DNA of 64,000 nt, taken from the IMG/VR virus record IMGVR_UViG_3300037189_026208, positions 1-64,000 of that record, one strand, 5' to 3'. Made by a program: the position numbers and the translations under genes. The DNA is from a virus. The notes below the pieces were generated by a model, which was given only the letters and a program-made list of their open reading frames with translations, was not told the DNA's origin and made no database searches. Below, one piece after another: positions 35,734-43,731 of the stretch (its first letter is position 1; each line of letters begins with the position of its first letter).

Positions 35734-36696
35734 ATGCTTTCTGAATCTTTTTTAAGTTTTTATAAAAACGGTTCGTATATTACCGAGGGAGGTAATGTAT
35801 TCGGTACTACTCATCCTATTAAGAAAGAATATATTGATTCTACTTTAAAAGAATTTTATAAACAACTTATCGGTATTTTTCCTGAGGCTGATATTCATTT
35901 TAAAAGTATTCGTACTTTAGGTTCTGTTGGCAAGAAGCCTGAATCTGGAGATATTGATCTTGCTTTATCAGAAGATTCATTTAAAAATATTGATGATTGG
36001 GGTCTGAATAGATCTGAAGTAAAACATCTTTTTGATTCTTTTAAAAAGAAATCTAGAACCGCAACTGATGAACTTCTTCTAAAGAGAGCAGTTATTGTAG
36101 CAATTGCTGAAAAAATAAACGAAAGCGAATGTGATATAGTTACTGATATTAAGGGTTCCTCTGCAGGATCTCTTTTTTGTCAATTTCCACAATTTGATGA
36201 TCAAGGTAACAAACTAGAAACATTTGTTCAAATTGATATTAATGTAGGAAATCTAGATTGGTTATCCTTTGCTTATCATTCTGCTACATATTCTGGTAAT
36301 GTTAAAGGTTTACATCGTACCCAGCTTCTTGTTTCCCTCTTTTCACATAAAGGTTATACATTTTCACACAATTACGGTGTAAAAGATAGAGAAACTCAAG
36401 AAATTGCAGCCTCTACTCCTCAAGAAGCCATCGAACTTTTAAATAAACTATACAATATTGAGTTAACTCCTGATATTGCTGGAGATTACTTCAAATTAAT
36501 GAATTATCTAAAGTATGAACTCTCACCTGAAGATCTTCATGCTGTATACGACACTTACTTACGAATTTTAGATAGTACAAGAGCTGATATACCTGAAGAT
36601 TTACAGGAATATTGGAAAGAACATCAACAACGCTTAGGTCTTAAGGGTAAATTCTTACCTAATGAATCAAACCTAGCAAAATATAAAACAACATAA
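35734..36696 (+). CDS. Pol-beta superfamily nucleotidyltransferase
   Basis: A 320-residue protein with a nucleotidyltransferase core: SIRTLGSVGKKPESGDIDLA, in which GS precedes DID at residues 73-75, and a third acidic position in FVQIDINVG. The N-terminus MLSESFLSFYKNGSYITEGG contains an ITE-G site resembling the phage protease pattern. The next gene encodes a second nucleotidyltransferase, so the two may be relatives working together. Target (tRNA end, protein or nucleotide) unknown. Confidence 0.75.
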   Translation: MLSESFLSFYKNGSYITEGGNVFGTTHPIKKEYIDSTLKEFYKQLIGIFPEADIHFKSIRTLGSVGKKPESGDIDLALSEDSFKNIDDWGLNRSEVKHLFDSFKKKSRTATDELLLKRAVIVAIAEKINESECDIVTDIKGSSAGSLFCQFPQFDDQGNKLETFVQIDINVGNLDWLSFAYHSATYSGNVKGLHRTQLLVSLFSHKGYTFSHNYGVKDRETQEIAASTPQEAIELLNKLYNIELTPDIAGDYFKLMNYLKYELSPEDLHAVYDTYLRILDSTRADIPEDLQEYWKEHQQRLGLKGKFLPNESNLAKYKTT

Positions 36697-36697
36697 T

Positions 36698-38113
36698 ATG
36701 TCTGGAGTAGCAGGAGGTAATAGAATCAAAAGACAAGACGTATCTGATACGTTCAATGACTATGTTAGAAGGGTTTTGACAAGAATTCCTTCTTTTGTTA
36801 ATGCTTCCTTATCAGGTAGTGTAAAAGTAGGTGCAAAAGATGATTACGGTGATCTAGACCTTATTGTTTTGTTTAAAGGTAAGGATAAAAAAGTGGTAAA
36901 ACAGCAAATTATTGATGTTGTTCAATCTTTACCAGATGCCGTTATTGTACCTTTCAAAAATCCTCGCTATCAGGGTAGAAAATACTATAATGCTGGGGAA
37001 TTAATATCCGTATTATTCCCTATTACAGGCCGTCCCGGAGAATTTATACAGGTTGATAATAATGTAGCTTTATCAGTTGAAGAGCACACATTTAAAAACA
37101 ATTTTTTAGATTTACCTGCTGAAATTCAAGGACTTCTTATCGGTCTTACAAAAGTAGTAACACTCGAAGAAAAGCCTTCTGAGATTTTTAAAAAATTAGG
37201 TATTACAAATTTACCAAAATTAGCTAGTAATCAAGAATTTGAGTTTAATTTAAGCTCGGTCAATCTTTCTCTTAGAAAAGTTACTCTAGATGGATACAAA
37301 GAGTTATCCAGGGAAGTAGTTTGGAGTTCATCTGATTGGGAAAAAGTAAAATTACTTCTTAGTAAGTTCAATATCAATCTACCTTTTGAAGAGTTACTGA
37401 ATAGTATTGCCAGACGCTTAACAAATCCAAGATCCAAAGCAAGAATTGCAGGAATCTTTAAGAGTATGGTGAGTGTTAAGTCAGGGGAGGTAGGTACCGC
37501 TAAGGGAGCAGGTAAAGAAAAAGCACTTCTTGCTGTAGCTCAAAAGCTTGCTGAATCTGTTGAAGAAAGTCAACAGGTTGTATCAATTTATGCCGGGGGG
37601 TTTAAACCACCTCATAAAGCACATTTTAGAAACGCACAAATTCTTGCAAACAAATCAAACAAATTAATAATTTTCATTGGACCGAAAATACGGGAAGGGT
37701 TAACAATAACACCTGAGCAATCTAAATCTATTTGGGAGGTATACACCAAGTATATTGATGTACCTACCGAGGTAAGTATTAGTAGTATCACACCAATTAG
37801 AGATACATACGAATGGATTGACTTAAATCAGTCAACTGTCAAACAGATCATTACCGGTACAACAAAAGAAGAGATGGGTAAGTTCTCAAGTATAGCTAAA
37901 AACGCTGAAAAATACCCTAAAGTTACCGTAGTTGAGTTACCGGTAATAACATACGGTGAAGATGAAAAATTCTCTGCAGGAGATATTAGAAAATCAGAAG
38001 ATTATATCAAATCCGGTAGCTGGATACCTGCTGAGCTTAGTGAAGAGGATAAGAAAAAAGTTATTAATATAGCTCTACCGAAACAAGCGTTTAGAGAATA
38101 TTTTAAGAAATAA
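36698..38113 (+). CDS. Two-domain fusion: nucleotidyltransferase plus NMNAT/cytidylyltransferase-like domain
   Basis: A 471-residue fusion. The N-terminal half is a pol-beta type nucleotidyltransferase (SLSGSVKVGAKDDYGDLDLI, with DLD at 52-54). The C-terminal half, from about residue 290, is a HIGH-superfamily nucleotidyltransferase: YAGGFKPPHKAHF (299-310), ISSITPIRDTYEW and SAGDIRKS (426-433), as in nicotinamide-nucleotide adenylyltransferases. Between them a polar linker carries a LAE-S site (284-287) of the phage protease type. Roles in NAD metabolism or protein or RNA nucleotidylation are possible; the substrate is not evident. Confidence 0.8.
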   Translation: MSGVAGGNRIKRQDVSDTFNDYVRRVLTRIPSFVNASLSGSVKVGAKDDYGDLDLIVLFKGKDKKVVKQQIIDVVQSLPDAVIVPFKNPRYQGRKYYNAGELISVLFPITGRPGEFIQVDNNVALSVEEHTFKNNFLDLPAEIQGLLIGLTKVVTLEEKPSEIFKKLGITNLPKLASNQEFEFNLSSVNLSLRKVTLDGYKELSREVVWSSSDWEKVKLLLSKFNINLPFEELLNSIARRLTNPRSKARIAGIFKSMVSVKSGEVGTAKGAGKEKALLAVAQKLAESVEESQQVVSIYAGGFKPPHKAHFRNAQILANKSNKLIIFIGPKIREGLTITPEQSKSIWEVYTKYIDVPTEVSISSITPIRDTYEWIDLNQSTVKQIITGTTKEEMGKFSSIAKNAEKYPKVTVVELPVITYGEDEKFSAGDIRKSEDYIKSGSWIPAELSEEDKKKVINIALPKQAFREYFKK

Positions 38114-38155
38114 CTATAGTTGATAAAGAAATACGAGGTTATATAATAACCCGTA

Positions 38156-38437
38156 ATGAACACCGCAGAAACGTTTTCTTTTACAAAAGATGAACTAAAT
38201 CTTATTACTGAATCTCTCTTATTTTCATCATCTGTTAATATCTGTGCAGATTGGGATGAAAATTCAATTACTAGTATGCTAGAGCTCGCTAAGAAGATTA
38301 AGAAGCATACAAAAACTGATACTGATCTTAAAAATATTTACTTCTTAGAAGAAGAGAATTACGAAGAAAAGTGGACCGGTGATATTATTAAAAACTTTAA
38401 GGGAAAAATTAGAGTACTGGATTTAAGTAAAGCATAA
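38156..38437 (+). CDS. Hypothetical acidic protein upstream of queD
   Basis: A 93-residue acidic, mainly helical protein of unknown function, with LITESLLFSSSVNICADWDE and a C-terminal FKGKIRVLDLSKA. It follows the fusion gene after 42 nt and is 1 nt from queD, probably one operon. No recognised motif. Confidence 0.6.
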   Translation: MNTAETFSFTKDELNLITESLLFSSSVNICADWDENSITSMLELAKKIKKHTKTDTDLKNIYFLEEENYEEKWTGDIIKNFKGKIRVLDLSKA

Positions 38438-38438
38438 T

Positions 38439-38957
38439 ATGTCTCAATACACATCTACTAAATTAATCGAGCTAGGCTCTTGTGCTTTTCGTCAATGGCG
38501 TGCTACCCACAGTCATTGCCAATATATTCACGGATATCGCTTAATGGCTAAGTTTTGGTTTGGTTGTGATTCTCTTGATGAGAAGAACTGGGCAGTTGAC
38601 TTTGGAGGTCTTAAGGAGCTTAAGAAGATTCTTAACAATCAGTTTGACCACACCCTTTGTGTTGCTCAGGATGACCCTCTCCTAGAGGAGTTTAAGAAGC
38701 TAGATGATATTGGAGGTGTTCAACTCCGTATTATGGAATCAGTCGGTGTTGAAAAAACAGCCGAATGGTGCTTTAAAACAGCTAATGAGTTTGTAAAAAA
38801 CCTAACACAGAATCGTTGCTGGGTAGAGAGTGTTGAAGTGTTCGAACACGAACAGAATTCTGCTATCTATTCTAAAGAAGATTTAACACTTAAAATAACA
38901 CCTTCAGTAACTTCAACATCAAATACATTTTATGCCTCAGACCGACCAGGAGTCTAA
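38439..38957 (+). CDS. queD: 6-carboxytetrahydropterin synthase-like QueD
   Basis: A 172-residue QueD homologue, which converts dihydroneopterin triphosphate to 6-carboxytetrahydropterin. The catalytic Cys (27, in THSHCQYIHGY), AVDFGGLKELKKIL, the FDHTL Asp-His pair (70-71) and a Glu in VEVFEHE are present. One expected zinc ligand is changed: the usual HGH is HGY (Tyr 33). His 24 or His 26 may take part instead. A C-terminal extension of about 30 residues goes beyond the usual length (about 120-140). It precedes queE, with one small membrane gene between. Confidence 0.88.
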   Translation: MSQYTSTKLIELGSCAFRQWRATHSHCQYIHGYRLMAKFWFGCDSLDEKNWAVDFGGLKELKKILNNQFDHTLCVAQDDPLLEEFKKLDDIGGVQLRIMESVGVEKTAEWCFKTANEFVKNLTQNRCWVESVEVFEHEQNSAIYSKEDLTLKITPSVTSTSNTFYASDRPGV

Positions 38958-39147
38958 ACCTCTACTACTTAAACCTTACGCACCTGTAACAGGGGATGTA
39001 TTTACAGAAGGTGAGTTCGGGTTTACTAAACTCGTAGCTTTACTTAGTGTACTTGTATATGCACTCATTTATAATATTATTTGTACACCTTTAGGGTGGA
39101 TTGGTATTGTAATATCTGCAATTGGGTATAAACTGATATCAAAATAA
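38932..39147 (+). CDS. Small membrane protein between queD and queE
   Basis: A 71-residue protein with one or two membrane segments (LVALLSVLVYALIYNIICTP and LGWIGIVISAIGYKLI). It overlaps the queD 3' end by 26 nt and ends 1 nt before queE, so it is part of the same transcript. No lysis or transport motif is visible. Function unknown. Confidence 0.6.
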   Translation: MPQTDQESKPLLLKPYAPVTGDVFTEGEFGFTKLVALLSVLVYALIYNIICTPLGWIGIVISAIGYKLISK

Positions 39148-39148
39148 T

Positions 39149-39979
39149 ATGGAAAATAATACATTAGAAATTTCAGAGCACTTCTACTCCGTACAATGTG
39201 AAGGTATCTCCACAGGTGTACCGGCGTATTTTATTCGTTTGAAAGGTTGTAATCTATCCTGTGGTTTTTCAGGTAAAGCTATTGTAGATCTTAAGCGTAA
39301 TCTTGAAGAAGTTGAAGGTTATGTAGTAGGTGGTAATATAACTGGTGATTTACACAGTGAAGGTAAGGCAACATGGACATGTGATTCAGCACCTGTCTGG
39401 CTCAGAGGTGCTCATACTACATACGAGCAGCTAGTACAATCTTGGGTTGATCAAGGTATCCTAGATTGGATTCTAGATGGTACAATTCATCTTATCTGGA
39501 CAGGAGGTGAACCTACAATACCTAAGCATCAAAAAGCAATTGTCGGTTTCTTGAAGTGGTTTGCTGACAAATATAAAACAGAAAAAGTTTATAGTGAGAT
39601 TGAAACTAACGGTTCAATTGTTATTGAAGATAGTCTTCTTACTTGGCTAGATCAGATTAATTGCTCGGTTAAGCTTCATAATTCAGGCATGGATAAAGAT
39701 AAGCGTATTAATGAACAGGCACTTCGCCGTATTAAGCTTCATCGCAATTATTCATTTAAGTTTGTAATCTCTGACGAGGAAGATTTAGTAGAAATTATTA
39801 GAGATTTTGTAGTACCTTTTGAAATACCTACTAACAGAATCTGTATGATGCCCGGACTAGATAGTCAAGAACATTACCATGAAAGGACACGTTTTGTTTT
39901 AGAGATGGCTAAGAAGTATGGTTTTAGAGGTTTATCACGTTTACATATTAGTGCTTGGGATCAAGCAACAGGTGTATGA
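39149..39979 (+). CDS. queE: 7-carboxy-7-deazaguanine synthase QueE (radical SAM)
   Basis: A 276-residue radical SAM enzyme making 7-carboxy-7-deazaguanine. The N-terminal EHFYSVQCEGISTGVPAYFI corresponds to the usual Y-S-x-Q-G-E-G region, and RLKGCNLSC starts the cluster motif. Cys 34 and Cys 38 are followed by the third Cys only at 78 (TWTCDS), so 39 residues are inserted where the common form has two. IHLIWTGGEPTIPKHQ is the glycine-rich SAM motif, and IETNGS follows. The 3' end overlaps the next gene by 4 nt (ATGA). Confidence 0.92.
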   Translation: MENNTLEISEHFYSVQCEGISTGVPAYFIRLKGCNLSCGFSGKAIVDLKRNLEEVEGYVVGGNITGDLHSEGKATWTCDSAPVWLRGAHTTYEQLVQSWVDQGILDWILDGTIHLIWTGGEPTIPKHQKAIVGFLKWFADKYKTEKVYSEIETNGSIVIEDSLLTWLDQINCSVKLHNSGMDKDKRINEQALRRIKLHRNYSFKFVISDEEDLVEIIRDFVVPFEIPTNRICMMPGLDSQEHYHERTRFVLEMAKKYGFRGLSRLHISAWDQATGV

Positions 39980-40605
39980 AAATTGCTATAATAGGTACAC
40001 ATTGTAACGGTAAGACAACTCTTATTGAGGAATTTCTAAAGCGCTGGCCAATGTATAAGAAGCCAGCGAAGACGTATAGAGATTTCTTAAATGATAAGAA
40101 AATAAAAATTAATCAAAAAGGCACTAAAGAGAGCCAGAGAGCGATACTTGATGCACTTATTGATGAAGTACAAACGGCTTGCGGATCAGGAGATGAGTTT
40201 CTTATCTTTGATCGTTGTGTATTAGACAATCTTGTTTATTCACTTTGGCTTAATGCAAAAGGTAAAGTTGATGATAACTTTATTATGGATTGTAAGTTTC
40301 TAGTATCTGAAACAATTAAGCTTTTTGATATTATCTTTTACATACCTTTAAGAGAAGAAATTAAATTAGAGAAGAGAAAACATAGAGATATTGACCCTGT
40401 TTATCGAGAGGAAATTGATAATATATTCTCAGCGGTTATTGGTACATATCTTACTGGGTCAGGTATTTTCTTTCCGTTAAGTGATTGCCCGGCTGTTATT
40501 GAAATTGAAGGTCCGCCGGATCTAAGATGCGATCAAATACAGCTCTATATTAAAGATACAGGAAAAACGTATACAGAGGAAGATCCATCGTTAATTTATA
40601 CATAA
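39976..40605 (+). CDS. P-loop NTPase/kinase-like protein coupled to QueE
   Basis: About 209 residues from the ATG at 39976; an upstream in-frame TTG at 39955 is less likely because the ATGA overlap with queE is typical here. It has Walker A GTHCNGKT (7-14), then DRCVLDNLVYSLWL and FDIIFYIPLREEIKLEKRK. It is related to the NTPase at 18292-18852, which is coupled to the dpdA-queF block. The repeated pairing suggests a step in deazaguanine DNA modification, perhaps nucleotide phosphorylation; the substrate is unknown. Confidence 0.78.
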   Translation: MKIAIIGTHCNGKTTLIEEFLKRWPMYKKPAKTYRDFLNDKKIKINQKGTKESQRAILDALIDEVQTACGSGDEFLIFDRCVLDNLVYSLWLNAKGKVDDNFIMDCKFLVSETIKLFDIIFYIPLREEIKLEKRKHRDIDPVYREEIDNIFSAVIGTYLTGSGIFFPLSDCPAVIEIEGPPDLRCDQIQLYIKDTGKTYTEEDPSLIYT

Positions 40606-40623
40606 TCATATTAAATATATGAT

Positions 40624-41625
40624 ATGTTGGATTTTAGGTCAATAGTACATGAAAAGCTCTTTTTAGAAGAAGAAGAGATAGCTTCGCCTCCTACCAGTAC
40701 TGCAAGTGATGCTGAGATAACTTTTTTTAAGAAAATTAACACAGCTAATAGTTCAATTCCTCAAAAACAAGAAGATGTTAGGAAATTTGTACAAACACTT
40801 TTAAGTAAACAAAGCGATTATCAGGCTGTAAAGGATTTTATTCCTTATGAGGATTATCTACCTATAATAGACATTATCTATACCAGTCTAGGTAGTAAAG
40901 CAGGTTTTTTAGCAAGTAAAAGCCCAGATGGTACCTTAGATAAACTTTGGAATAACGTTAATGCTGCGCTAGATGCAAATCCTACTATTTTAAATAAACT
41001 TAAAAATAAAAATATTGATACGTACGTATATCAGGATACTGTTATAGAAGGAATGGCCAAGAATATTCTAGATTTTAAAAATAAGAGCTTAATAGCAGCA
41101 GCAGCTTATCAAACAATAGGTCCAATGTTTATTGTACCGGCCTTAGAATCAATTTTCGAAAAAAGACTTAGCGTCGAAACACAGTTAAAAATTTCAGGTA
41201 ATAAAACAGGCTATGTAACACCGGATATTTACAGAAGCTTTATACAGGATATTTTTACACACTACACTGAATACAGTACAGGCGGAAAAAAAGTAGATGA
41301 TAAAATACTTTCAGGTTTAACAGAAGCAGGTATAAACTATCAAGCTTTAATTTATATAGCAATTTCTACTATAAAATTTTATAATAACCTATTAGTAGAT
41401 TTATTAACTAAATCGTTTGCAGAAGATGATCCTAAGCAAGATATAATCGGTAAATATCTAGAAAAGGAATTAGTAGATAACACTAATGCAAAAAAATATG
41501 CATTTCAGTTAGCGTTAACAGGTAAATTTAACTCTGATTTTGGAGTCAAAACCTCTGATATTGAAAAATCACCTGCTGGTAAACAACAATTTCCAGCATC
41601 ACCAACACCAACACCAACTGCGTAA
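40624..41625 (+). CDS. Hypothetical protein with acidic N-terminal leader
   Basis: A 333-residue protein of unknown function. The N-terminus MLDFRSIVHEKLFLEEEEIA is an amphipathic leader rich in Glu with a FLE-E site like those at the array genes (55-60 kb). The body is helical, with AAAAYQTIGPMFIVPALES in the middle. The tail is a Pro/Thr linker (ASPTPTPTA). A TTAAATATATG leader resembles a weak late box. A virion-internal role is a guess based only on the leader. Confidence 0.6.
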   Translation: MLDFRSIVHEKLFLEEEEIASPPTSTASDAEITFFKKINTANSSIPQKQEDVRKFVQTLLSKQSDYQAVKDFIPYEDYLPIIDIIYTSLGSKAGFLASKSPDGTLDKLWNNVNAALDANPTILNKLKNKNIDTYVYQDTVIEGMAKNILDFKNKSLIAAAAYQTIGPMFIVPALESIFEKRLSVETQLKISGNKTGYVTPDIYRSFIQDIFTHYTEYSTGGKKVDDKILSGLTEAGINYQALIYIAISTIKFYNNLLVDLLTKSFAEDDPKQDIIGKYLEKELVDNTNAKKYAFQLALTGKFNSDFGVKTSDIEKSPAGKQQFPASPTPTPTA

Positions 41626-41633
41626 ACATATAT

Positions 41634-41972
41634 ATGAGTAATTTATTTGATAAAATTATAAGCGAAATTTTGTTAGAAGGTAACGGTTATAATCGCGCCG
41701 CGCGAGGTGCCGGAGGCGGTAATCGCTCTAAGCAAAAAAGATACGGTGTAAAAAAATTCACACCGCCTGCTCCTGAGACTCCAACAGCACCTGTACAGGA
41801 AATTATCGATTATTCTAAAAATTTATACACACTTAACTTTATTGAAAGCTTAAAAGATACTGATGGTAATGTAATTATTACTAAGTTTAAAGAAATATGT
41901 TCTGGTGTTCAAGCTAAACCTGAAACACCAGGATTTGATTTTGGCATTTTCGGTAAAGGTTTAAACTTCTAA
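41634..41972 (+). CDS. Small protein with capsid-targeting-like N-terminus
   Basis: A 112-residue protein. The N-terminus MSNLFDKIISEILLEGNGY is an amphipathic helix ending in LLE-G, matching the (L/I)xE site of the T4 prohead protease. A basic Gly/Arg-rich patch (ARGAGGGNRSKQKRYG) follows, then a Pro-rich linker and a small C-terminal domain with LYTLNFIESLKDTDG. It may be packaged in the capsid; this is inferred from the leader only. It lies 1 nt from the next gene. Confidence 0.6.
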   Translation: MSNLFDKIISEILLEGNGYNRAARGAGGGNRSKQKRYGVKKFTPPAPETPTAPVQEIIDYSKNLYTLNFIESLKDTDGNVIITKFKEICSGVQAKPETPGFDFGIFGKGLNF

Positions 41973-41973
41973 T

Positions 41974-42213
41974 ATGAGCAAAAAATTTAATACATTAGTA
42001 GAAAGCTTTTTCCCTACAACACTTAAGTTGGTAACAAGGGTTCGCTACCCGAAACAAATACAATTTAGTCAGGAGTTTCATGAAGCTTTAAAGAAAGAGT
42101 ATCAGAGACTTCAAACAATTGAAGAAAAAGAAACCGAGCAGCAAATCGCTCCTATTAGAAATTACAGAGATAAATTTCTTAAAGCAGTAAATTTTTGTAT
42201 TAGAGCTCTTTAA
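41974..42213 (+). CDS. Small hypothetical basic protein
   Basis: A 79-residue basic helical protein. The leader MSKKFNTLVESFFP contains LVE-S, again the protease-site pattern. The remainder (FHEALKKEYQRLQTIEEKET) is a charged helix. It is the last gene of the 33-42 kb plus-strand run and overlaps the convergent primase gene by 4 nt. Function unknown. Confidence 0.55.
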   Translation: MSKKFNTLVESFFPTTLKLVTRVRYPKQIQFSQEFHEALKKEYQRLQTIEEKETEQQIAPIRNYRDKFLKAVNFCIRAL

Positions 42214-43211
42214 CGTTTAAGCTTTAACTTAGCCTCGATACCTGAGTAAGCGTTATCAACGATATATTTGTACGGAAATTCGTTAAGTTGTAAACTCGTA
42301 CATACTTCATTTATATCTTTAAATTTACTAAACTCTTTCGGCCAAATAAAGATCTTCTTACCAGAGTCAACAACTGATAATATCTTCTTATCTACTTCTT
42401 TATTATCTTTATCGTTATCGTAGACGTATATAAGCTCATGACCAAAGCAAGTATTGAGAAATTGTTCCTGCTTTTCTGTCGTTGATGTACCACCCATTGC
42501 TACTGCATTTCTAACAAACATAGCATCAATAGGTCCCTCAAAAATAAAGATATACGGTATATCTGAATCAATATTATTTTCGCCGTACAAACATTTTTCA
42601 CCATACTTAGTTAGGTATTTTGGAAATGCATCACCGCACAATACTCTACTCTGATAGCTTTCTATTTTATTATTTTTAGAGTAAAAAGGTATAATAAGTC
42701 TATTCTTATGTACCTTGTCATCAAATGACATATAAAGAGCCTTAGGTCTATTTACTGCAGTTGTTAATCTTCTCTCTTGACAGTACGTTAACGCACTTTC
42801 AATTAACGGCCACTGACTCGTATCTTTAAAGAAATTACATTGATAGTCTTCAAACAAATTTATACTATCCTCCGGTATTGAAGGAACAGATTTAGTATAT
42901 GTATTACTATTTTTTGAACTTACCGGGTCGGTAATTGTGTCATATGTTTTAGATTCTCTTAGAATCTCACTATAGCTTTTTTTACTTACCTCTTGAATCC
43001 AAGAAGACTCTTGCCAAGATCTACTACAGTTAAAGCAGTAAAAATACCTATCATTAGTAAAATAAAACAAACGCCGCTTACTGCCAGCCGAAGAGCCTTC
43101 ATTACATATACAACATTCTGCATTGTAGCACCCCTGGTGTTTTTTGTAAGTAGGTCGCTTGCAGTAGGTATAGATGTTTTGTACAACATAACTTTGAGGT
43201 AGTAACTCCAC
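42210..43211 (-). CDS. 61: DNA primase gp61 (DnaG type)
   Basis: A 333-residue primase (T4 gp61 342) that makes RNA primers with the gp41 helicase. The N-terminal zinc-binding part has CYNAECCICNEG and YFYCFNCSRSWQ. The TOPRIM domain has FIFEGPIDAMFVRN (EGPIDA) and the metal site LIYVYDNDKDNKE. The start is GTG. It lies alone on the minus strand between plus-strand accessory genes and the small gene at 43239-43712. Confidence 0.92.
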   Translation of the reverse strand: MELLPQSYVVQNIYTYCKRPTYKKHQGCYNAECCICNEGSSAGSKRRLFYFTNDRYFYCFNCSRSWQESSWIQEVSKKSYSEILRESKTYDTITDPVSSKNSNTYTKSVPSIPEDSINLFEDYQCNFFKDTSQWPLIESALTYCQERRLTTAVNRPKALYMSFDDKVHKNRLIIPFYSKNNKIESYQSRVLCGDAFPKYLTKYGEKCLYGENNIDSDIPYIFIFEGPIDAMFVRNAVAMGGTSTTEKQEQFLNTCFGHELIYVYDNDKDNKEVDKKILSVVDSGKKIFIWPKEFSKFKDINEVCTSLQLNEFPYKYIVDNAYSGIEAKLKLKR

Positions 43212-43238
43212 CTCAATAGTATACTATATTTTTATAAC

Positions 43239-43712
43239 TTATCTACGGGGAGCAGGCTGATTACCAGCTCCAGAAGCTAGATCACGAGAGCGCTTTGAGG
43301 AATTAATAAGATAACCATTTAAAACCTCTATAAGACTACGAACTTGTTCTGCAATCTTGATAATATCTGTGGATGTGTCTCTAGAGATACCAGCAAAAAG
43401 GCTACCAGCAACATCAATATCATTTACAAATTTCTGTAATGAATCACCTTTAGGGTTGTTTAAAGCATCAGCAAATTGTTCGAGCTTCTCAATCTGGGAG
43501 GAAAGATTACCAGCGTGCTCACCTGTACCGGTAGCAACAGGAGCAGGTTCTACACCATAGTTATCAGGAACAGGTTCATTTGTTGTTGAATCGTCTCCCT
43601 CTGAAGGTACCTGACCGTCGGTAGGAGGAGGTACATCTGTAGGAGCTGGAGCAGGAGGAGCAACTGTTTCATCTGCTTCAATTAATAGTGTATAAAGCTT
43701 CTTAAAGTCCAT
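43239..43712 (-). CDS. Pro-rich protein with capsid-targeting-like leader
   Basis: A 157-residue protein. The leader MDFKKLYTLLIEADE holds LIE-A, a textbook match to the T4 gp21 cleavage pattern. A disordered Pro/Thr/Glu-rich segment follows to about residue 65, then a helical C-terminal domain (SSQIEKLEQFADALNNPKG, IAEQVRSLIEVLNGYLI) with a basic end. A CATAAATA late box is 12 nt upstream. It is a candidate internal head protein by analogy. Confidence 0.65.
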   Translation of the reverse strand: MDFKKLYTLLIEADETVAPPAPAPTDVPPPTDGQVPSEGDDSTTNEPVPDNYGVEPAPVATGTGEHAGNLSSQIEKLEQFADALNNPKGDSLQKFVNDIDVAGSLFAGISRDTSTDIIKIAEQVRSLIEVLNGYLINSSKRSRDLASGAGNQPAPRR

Positions 43713-43723
43713 AAATTATATAA

Positions 43724-43731
43724 TATTTATG
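43724..43731 (-). promoter_or_regulatory. Late promoter box CATAAATA
   Basis: CATAAATATTATATAA on the minus strand, 12 nt before the start of the Pro-rich leader protein. It overlaps the start codon of the divergent membrane-protein gene. Confidence 0.55.

Noticed and set aside
39955-39975. Upstream TTG start for the second P-loop NTPase
   Set aside because: The ATG at 39976 places Walker A at residues 7-14, as in its relative, and gives the usual ATGA overlap with queE.
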